A stretch of 9,878 bases of DNA from Gammaproteobacteria bacterium (lineage in GTDB: Bacteria; Pseudomonadota; Gammaproteobacteria; PS1; Pseudothioglobaceae): positions 1 to 9,878 of the forward strand of contig JAJRPY010000107.1 of the NCBI GenBank assembly GCA_024280535.1. Direction: 5' to 3'. The notes beneath the pieces are model-generated. The model worked only from the letters and a program-made list of their open reading frames with translations, was not told the origin of the DNA and made no database searches. Positions 6,473 to 9,878 of the stretch are shown here, one piece after another. The position numbers were made by a program, and so were the translations under genes. Numbering within the stretch: position 1 is the first letter of the stretch; every line of letters begins with the position of its first letter.

Positions 6473-7681
6473 TTATTTAGCTGAATGTCCGCTTAATTTA
6501 ATTTCAACTTTGTCTTCTTCCTTGATGGTTGCATAATAATCTTGCAATACTTTGGCCACTTCTGGACGCGAAAACTCCTTAGGCAAATCTTCACCATCAG
6601 AAAGCATCTTACGAACTTTCGTACCCGACAATAAAACGCGGTCTTTAGGCTCATGCGGGCAAGTTTTTACCGAAGACATACCACCACACTCATGACACCA
6701 GAACGTCCAATCAATTTTAAGCGGCTGGGTGACTAAGGCATCCTCGGCAATTTCATCAAAGATATTATGCGCATCAAATGGACCATAATAATCATCAACA
6801 CCAGCATGATCACGGCCTACAATCAGGTGCGAGCAGCCGTAATTTTGTCTGAATAATGCATGTAATAATGCCTCTCTAGGGCCAGCATAACGCATATCTA
6901 ATGGGTAGCCAGATTGTAAAATGGTATTATCTACAAAATAATTTTCAATTAAGGTTGAAATAGCCTCGGAACGCACTTCAGCAGGAATATCACCTGCTTT
7001 AAGCCCGCCTAATACTGAATGAATCATCACTCCATCACAAATCTCTACTGCAATTTTAGCCAAGTATTCATGCGAACGATGCATCGGGTTGCGTGTTTGG
7101 AATGCGGCAACTGTTTTCCAACCTTTGTCGTCAAAATAAGCACGCGTTTCGGCTGGCGTCATGTATAAATCGCCGAATTTCTCAGGGAAACCACCATCTG
7201 ATAATACTTTAATTGGTCCAGCAAGGTTGTATTTGCCTTGAGCCATCACCATCACCACACCTGGATGTGCCTCTTCAGTTGTTTTGAAGACTGATTCACA
7301 TTCGTGATTTTTGTCAATCGTGTATTTTTCAGTGATGCTCATTGTGGCAAGAATATCGCCTGATTTACCACTAACAATTGCAATTTCATCACCTGCTTTA
7401 ACTGCCTCATCCTCTGTTGAAAGAGTCACAGGAATAGGCCAAAACAAGCCATCAGCCATGGTCATATTATCACAAACACCTTGCCAATCCGCCTTACCCA
7501 TAAAGCCAGTTAATGGGTTAAACCCACCAATGCCTAGCATAACAATATCCCCTTCTTCTCTGGAAGAACAGACAATTTTTGGCAGAGTTTCAGCGCGTGC
7601 TAATTCTGCTGTTAGCGCAGCGCCTGATAATGCTAGTGCATTCAGCGTGTCACTACCATGTGGTGGGACTAATCTTGACAT
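6473..7681 (-). CDS. sat: Sulfate adenylyltransferase (ATP sulfurylase), dissimilatory type
   Basis: Sat interconverts ATP + sulfate and APS + pyrophosphate in the cytoplasm. Next to aprMBA it is expected to run toward ATP, the last step of sulfite oxidation. The 402-residue single-domain protein matches homo-oligomeric ATP sulfurylases of sulfur oxidisers and has no APS kinase fusion. Key sites are [13 protein letters not shown] (195-207), the nucleotide-binding QxRNPxHxxH motif, [12 protein letters not shown] (289-300) and [10 protein letters not shown] (351-360). A zinc-site-like cluster lies at Cys329, Cys332, Cys341 and His343 (FWCHECGG ... TCPH). The ATG has AGGA seven bases upstream. 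The gene has a promoter about 33-59 bases upstream of its start and a terminator just after, so it is a single-gene transcript despite its neighbours on the same strand. Certain call; direction of the reaction is inferred from context. Confidence 0.98.
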   Translation of the reverse strand: MSRLVPPHGSDTLNALALSGAALTAELARAETLPKIVCSSREEGDIVMLGIGGFNPLTGFMGKADWQGVCDNMTMADGLFWPIPVTLSTEDEAVKAGDEIAIVSGKSGDILATMSITEKYTIDKNHECESVFKTTEEAHPGVVMVMAQGKYNLAGPIKVLSDGGFPEKFGDLYMTPAETRAYFDDKGWKTVAAFQTRNPMHRSHEYLAKIAVEICDGVMIHSVLGGLKAGDIPAEVRSEAISTLIENYFVDNTILQSGYPLDMRYAGPREALLHALFRQNYGCSHLIVGRDHAGVDDYYGPFDAHNIFDEIAEDALVTQPLKIDWTFWCHECGGMSSVKTCPHEPKDRVLLSGTKVRKMLSDGEDLPKEFSRPEVAKVLQDYYATIKEEDKVEIKLSGHSAK

Positions 7682-7713
7682 AGTGCAATCCTATTTAGAT
7701 TTTAAAAGTAAAA

Positions 7714-7740
7714 ATTATACCCATTGTGTTTTTTTATCAA
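7714..7740 (-). promoter_or_regulatory. Candidate sigma-70 promoter of sat
   Basis: On the minus strand a perfect TATAAT (7714-7719) follows TTGATA (7735-7740), but the spacer is only 15 bp, shorter than the usual 16-18. The start point would be near 7707, leaving about 25 bases to the sat ATG with AGGA in between. The -10 element is persuasive; the -35 less so. Confidence 0.65.
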
Positions 7741-7817
7741 GCCTAGATATAGAGGTACTTTTTATATCCCTTATGATATATAAATCTAAAAAACAGGCGA
7801 CAATAAAACTAACAATT

Positions 7818-8291
7818 TCACAGTTTAATATTAAATCGAACCTTCTGCGTATTGTCTTCTGATTGCTTGATAATGACTCTATCCTGCTTAATATCGTATT
7901 CCAATGTGTCGCCACTAAAAGAATCAGCACCTTGCGTTAATTGCGCCTTGCCACTTAGACGCATTATTTTTTTATCAATCAAATACACAATTTTTTTAGC
8001 AGTCGCTTTGATAAAATCAGGCTGATTGGGCTGATTTTGCTGATAATGTGCTCTGCGTTTTTTACGCCCTTCGACAATCACCTTGGTGAGCTTTGTTTGA
8101 TGCGTAAATAATTGAATTTTCTCACCAGCCAAAATCAATGAACCCTGAACCATACTGGCATCACCTGTATAAGTGCTTTGCCCTTTTTGTTCCTCAATAA
8201 CAACGGTCTGTGCCCTCACTTTAATCGGCTGTACTTTGGCTATCGACAAAACAGGCATTAGACAGATAATCAATAATAAAATTTTATTCAT
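7818..8291 (-). CDS. lptA: LptA, periplasmic lipopolysaccharide-bridge protein
   Basis: LptA forms the periplasmic bridge that carries lipopolysaccharide from LptC in the inner membrane to LptD in the outer membrane. From the ATG at 8291 the protein has 157 residues: a signal peptide (MNKILLLIICLMPVLSIA, likely cut after the final Ala at residue 18), then a beta-jellyroll of the OstA/LptA type with the typical QSTYTGDASMVQGSLILAGEKI segment and LSGKAQLTQGADSFSGDTLEYD near the end. A GTG at 8312 would add seven residues (M-A-V-W-W-G-V) before the signal peptide and is unlikely. The chosen start overlaps the lptC stop by eight bases, with a GGTGGGG-type site upstream, the usual lptC-lptA arrangement. 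lptB, normally next, is absent; sat follows instead, and no clear terminator is seen in between. Confidence 0.9.
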   Translation of the reverse strand: MNKILLLIICLMPVLSIAKVQPIKVRAQTVVIEEQKGQSTYTGDASMVQGSLILAGEKIQLFTHQTKLTKVIVEGRKKRRAHYQQNQPNQPDFIKATAKKIVYLIDKKIMRLSGKAQLTQGADSFSGDTLEYDIKQDRVIIKQSEDNTQKVRFNIKL

Positions 8292-9240
8292 AACGCCCCA
8301 CCACACCGCCACTCAATTTAATTATTTGTTGAACGGCATCATAATGCATCCTATTTGCCTGAATATCCGCTGCGCTAGATTGATAATGAATCTTCTCCTT
8401 GGTGTGATAAATTTCTGCACCTTTGCTGTGATTCAGTGTCAAATTTTTTGCACGAATTGTAGCGCCCGACTGTTGCAAAATTTTAACCCAACCTAATAAT
8501 TGGGTTATATTGGTTTGCATATTCATATCAATGCCTTGTGCATCAATGCTATTATTAGCCGTTAGATAGGTTGTATGCTGATTAGAATAATAATGTTTTT
8601 GGTGATTAATCTGCTCCACATACAAATCCTTAGTCAAAAACTTTTTACCCTCGCCTTTATCTATGCTAGTGTCACCAAGCAATTTCAGCTTATTTGCTCT
8701 GCTTTTCATATACATACCCTGAGCAACAATTTTTGCGCCCTCGCCCAAATAGGTGACCTGTTGCTGACTACTCAACTCACCTGTATCGGTATCAACCAAT
8801 AATTCCTGAGTCTGAATTTTATGCGTTATGCCATCACTAGAAGCAATATCCACCTTGTCCATAAATTTTAATTTACCATTGTCTAAATAATGGGCGCGTT
8901 TTGAACTGAGTGTGATTTTTTCTTGCCCTTGCTGATCAAACGTGGTCACTTTTGGGTCAATCAATAAGGTTGGTGCATTTTTAAACTGATAAAAATATTT
9001 TGCCTTGATGAACTGCACAAGCACCTGTTGCGCATTAAACGTTTGCAGGGCAAAATGTTCAATTTTTTCCACATAGTCCACTGCTTGATTAAGTATGTCG
9101 CTTTGAGTGGGTGCTGATAATTTTTCTGATGGTGTACTCTTAGACGCAGACGAAACACCTTTCATCAAAAGCCACATAGCGGCAATTATCACTATAATTA
9201 AAGCAATGATTGATAATTTACGTCTTAATTGAAAATTCAT
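8284..9240 (-). CDS. lptC: LptC, lipopolysaccharide transport protein with an extra C-terminal domain
   Basis: LptC is anchored in the inner membrane and hands lipopolysaccharide from LptB2FG to LptA. The 318-residue protein starts with a positively charged stub and one membrane helix (about residues 9-27). It then has the usual LptC periplasmic jellyroll, about 65-190, with LIDPKVTTFDQQGQ, KITLSSKRAHYLDNGKLKFMD and ending near LKLLGDT. Family members are about 190 residues, so roughly 128 residues are additional. That part (191-318) has the short repeated-strand look of OstA/LptA domains, for example GATIRAKNLTLNH and AADIQANRMHYDAVQQIIKL, and so appears to be a second jellyroll fused to LptC. 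The start is kept because a later Met would destroy the membrane helix; no Shine-Dalgarno sequence is seen. It shares an operon with lptA (8-base overlap) and faces thiE with one base between starts. LptC call is secure; the extra domain's nature is inferred. Confidence 0.9.
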   Translation of the reverse strand: MNFQLRRKLSIIALIIVIIAAMWLLMKGVSSASKSTPSEKLSAPTQSDILNQAVDYVEKIEHFALQTFNAQQVLVQFIKAKYFYQFKNAPTLLIDPKVTTFDQQGQEKITLSSKRAHYLDNGKLKFMDKVDIASSDGITHKIQTQELLVDTDTGELSSQQQVTYLGEGAKIVAQGMYMKSRANKLKLLGDTSIDKGEGKKFLTKDLYVEQINHQKHYYSNQHTTYLTANNSIDAQGIDMNMQTNITQLLGWVKILQQSGATIRAKNLTLNHSKGAEIYHTKEKIHYQSSAADIQANRMHYDAVQQIIKLSGGVVGRYE

Positions 9241-9241
9241 T

Positions 9242-9841
9242 ATGTCAAACTTAATACAAAAAATAAAAGGTATTTACGCCATCACTCCCAATGAGCTGAT
9301 TAATATTGCCCGCATTGAGGCAGTTATTATTCAGCATACAATCAGCGTGGTGCAATATCGGCATAAAATCAGCAATGCGCAAATAAAACTTGATGAAGCG
9401 CTGGCGTTACGTCAATTATGCACCCAGTATCATACTTTATTTATCATCAATGATGACATTAACCTAGCACTAAAATCCAATGCTGATGGCGTGCATCTTG
9501 GTCAATATGATTCGTGCGTTAAAACTGCTAGGGCGCAATTAGGCGCAAATGCGATTATCGGTGTTTCTTGCTACAACGACCCTGCCAAAGCAATACAAGC
9601 CGAATCACAAGGTGCAAATTATGTCGCGTTTGGTGCGTTATTTAACTCCACCACCAAGCCAGATGCACCCACTTGCACGCTTGATATTATCTCAACAGTA
9701 AGACAACAAATCAGCCTGCCCATTGTTGGCATTGGTGGCATCAACTTTAATAATCAGCAACAAGCTTTTGAGGCTGGTTGCGATGCAGTCGCTATGATTA
9801 ATACCCTGTTTCAAACAAGCAAAAATACTATAAGCCATTGA
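9242..9841 (+). CDS. thiE: Thiamine-phosphate synthase
   Basis: ThiE joins hydroxymethylpyrimidine diphosphate and thiazole phosphate to give thiamine monophosphate in the cytoplasm. The 199-residue protein has the full TIM-barrel signature: GIYAIT (10-15), VVQYRHK (36-42), IINDD (68-72), ADGVHLGQYD (81-90), GVSCYN (107-112), FGALFNSTTKP (130-140) and IVGIGGINF (161-169). The length is normal for a stand-alone enzyme. The start at 9242 places nine residues before the first core strand, as usual, but there is no Shine-Dalgarno sequence and only one base separates it from the lptC start, so its promoter must lie inside lptC. There is no room for a TPP riboswitch in the space between the genes. 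The last codons overlap one arm of an inverted repeat. Confidence 0.96.
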   Translation: MSNLIQKIKGIYAITPNELINIARIEAVIIQHTISVVQYRHKISNAQIKLDEALALRQLCTQYHTLFIINDDINLALKSNADGVHLGQYDSCVKTARAQLGANAIIGVSCYNDPAKAIQAESQGANYVAFGALFNSTTKPDAPTCTLDIISTVRQQISLPIVGIGGINFNNQQQAFEAGCDAVAMINTLFQTSKNTISH

Positions 9842-9874
9842 AAAATAATCTTTTTTTTGCTATTTTTAATGGCT
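9833..9874. repeat. Imperfect 14-bp inverted repeat at the thiE stop, possible terminator
   Basis: AGCCATT-G-AAAAATA (9833-9847) and TATTTTT-AATGGCT (9861-9874) pair over 14 bp with one bulged G and a 13-base loop rich in T. The arm begins inside the last codons of thiE. No T tract follows within the window, so it is not a textbook terminator for the plus strand; it may still mark the transcript end or serve a convergent gene beyond the edge. Confidence 0.5.
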
Positions 9875-9878
9875 AAAC

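Noticed and set aside
7311..7862. Plus-strand open frame of 183 codons opposite sat
   Set aside because: It is antisense to the well-supported sat gene and runs through its promoter; the translation has no recognisable pattern and reflects codon bias of sat.
7715..7930. Minus-strand 71-codon frame between lptA and sat
   Set aside because: It overlaps the lptA end in another frame and runs across the sat promoter; no ribosome binding site or family pattern.
8292..8312. GTG start for lptA that adds seven residues
   Set aside because: It would place M-A-V-W-W-G-V before a normal signal peptide; the internal ATG at 8291 gives the standard signal sequence and the usual short overlap with lptC.
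8173..8496. Plus-strand open frame of 107 codons across the lptC-lptA junction
   Set aside because: It is antisense to two confident genes and has a cysteine- and isoleucine-rich composition typical of a shadow frame.
9180..9241. TPP riboswitch upstream of thiE
   Set aside because: The upstream bases are lptC coding sequence and show no THI-box-like elements.
1..9878. Mobile elements, CRISPR arrays, tRNA or rRNA genes
   Set aside because: No transposase or integrase frames, no regularly spaced repeats and no tRNA- or rRNA-like segments were seen on either strand.

Overview
The window looks like a piece of the chromosome of a sulfur-oxidising gammaproteobacterium, most likely of the SUP05/Thioglobus group or its relatives among vent mussel and clam symbionts. 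The basis is the combination of an aprM-aprB-aprA operon with a dissimilatory-type ATP sulfurylase (sat), an H+-pumping pyrophosphatase (hppA), short intergenic gaps and AT-rich DNA. The assignment rests on gene content and protein signatures read by eye; no database search was run. There is no sign of a prophage, insertion sequence, CRISPR array, tRNA or rRNA gene, or integration scar.

Layout from left to right. (1) Bases 1-1498, plus strand: the 3' three quarters of hppA, cut by the window edge, ending at a strong bidirectional terminator. (2) Bases 1549-2850, minus strand: a probable three-gene unit, read right to left as a 116-aa protein with an NTF2/DUF3887-like look, a SlyD-like FKBP prolyl isomerase, and an unrecognised 123-aa protein. 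It has its own candidate promoter, which sits inside a 13-bp perfect inverted repeat. (3) Bases 2990-6282, minus strand: aprM-aprB-aprA, adenylylsulfate (APS) reductase with its membrane partner, starting from a near-consensus sigma-70 promoter and ending at two hairpins. (4) Bases 6473-7681, minus strand: sat, with its own promoter and terminator. (5) Bases 7818-9240, minus strand: lptC-lptA, for lipopolysaccharide transport; LptC carries an extra C-terminal domain. (6) Bases 9242-9841, plus strand: thiE, thiamine phosphate synthase, divergent from lptC with a single base between the two start codons.

The genes that work together are apr and sat. AprBA oxidises sulfite plus AMP to APS, passing electrons toward the membrane, probably through AprM. 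Sat then converts APS and pyrophosphate to sulfate and ATP, the last step of sulfur oxidation and a substrate-level phosphorylation. HppA also consumes pyrophosphate to pump protons, so the window holds two enzymes that draw on the same pool. Sat and aprMBA are on the same strand but separated by a terminator and a fresh promoter, so they need not be expressed in fixed ratio.

Most of the window is well-understood housekeeping and energy metabolism. The parts least explained by known biology are the small SlyD-like cluster just downstream of aprA and the dyad around its promoter, the enlarged LptC, and the start-to-start packing of lptC and thiE. No stretch longer than 300 bases lacks a gene; the longest gap, 6283-6472, holds the sat terminator and the apr promoter.
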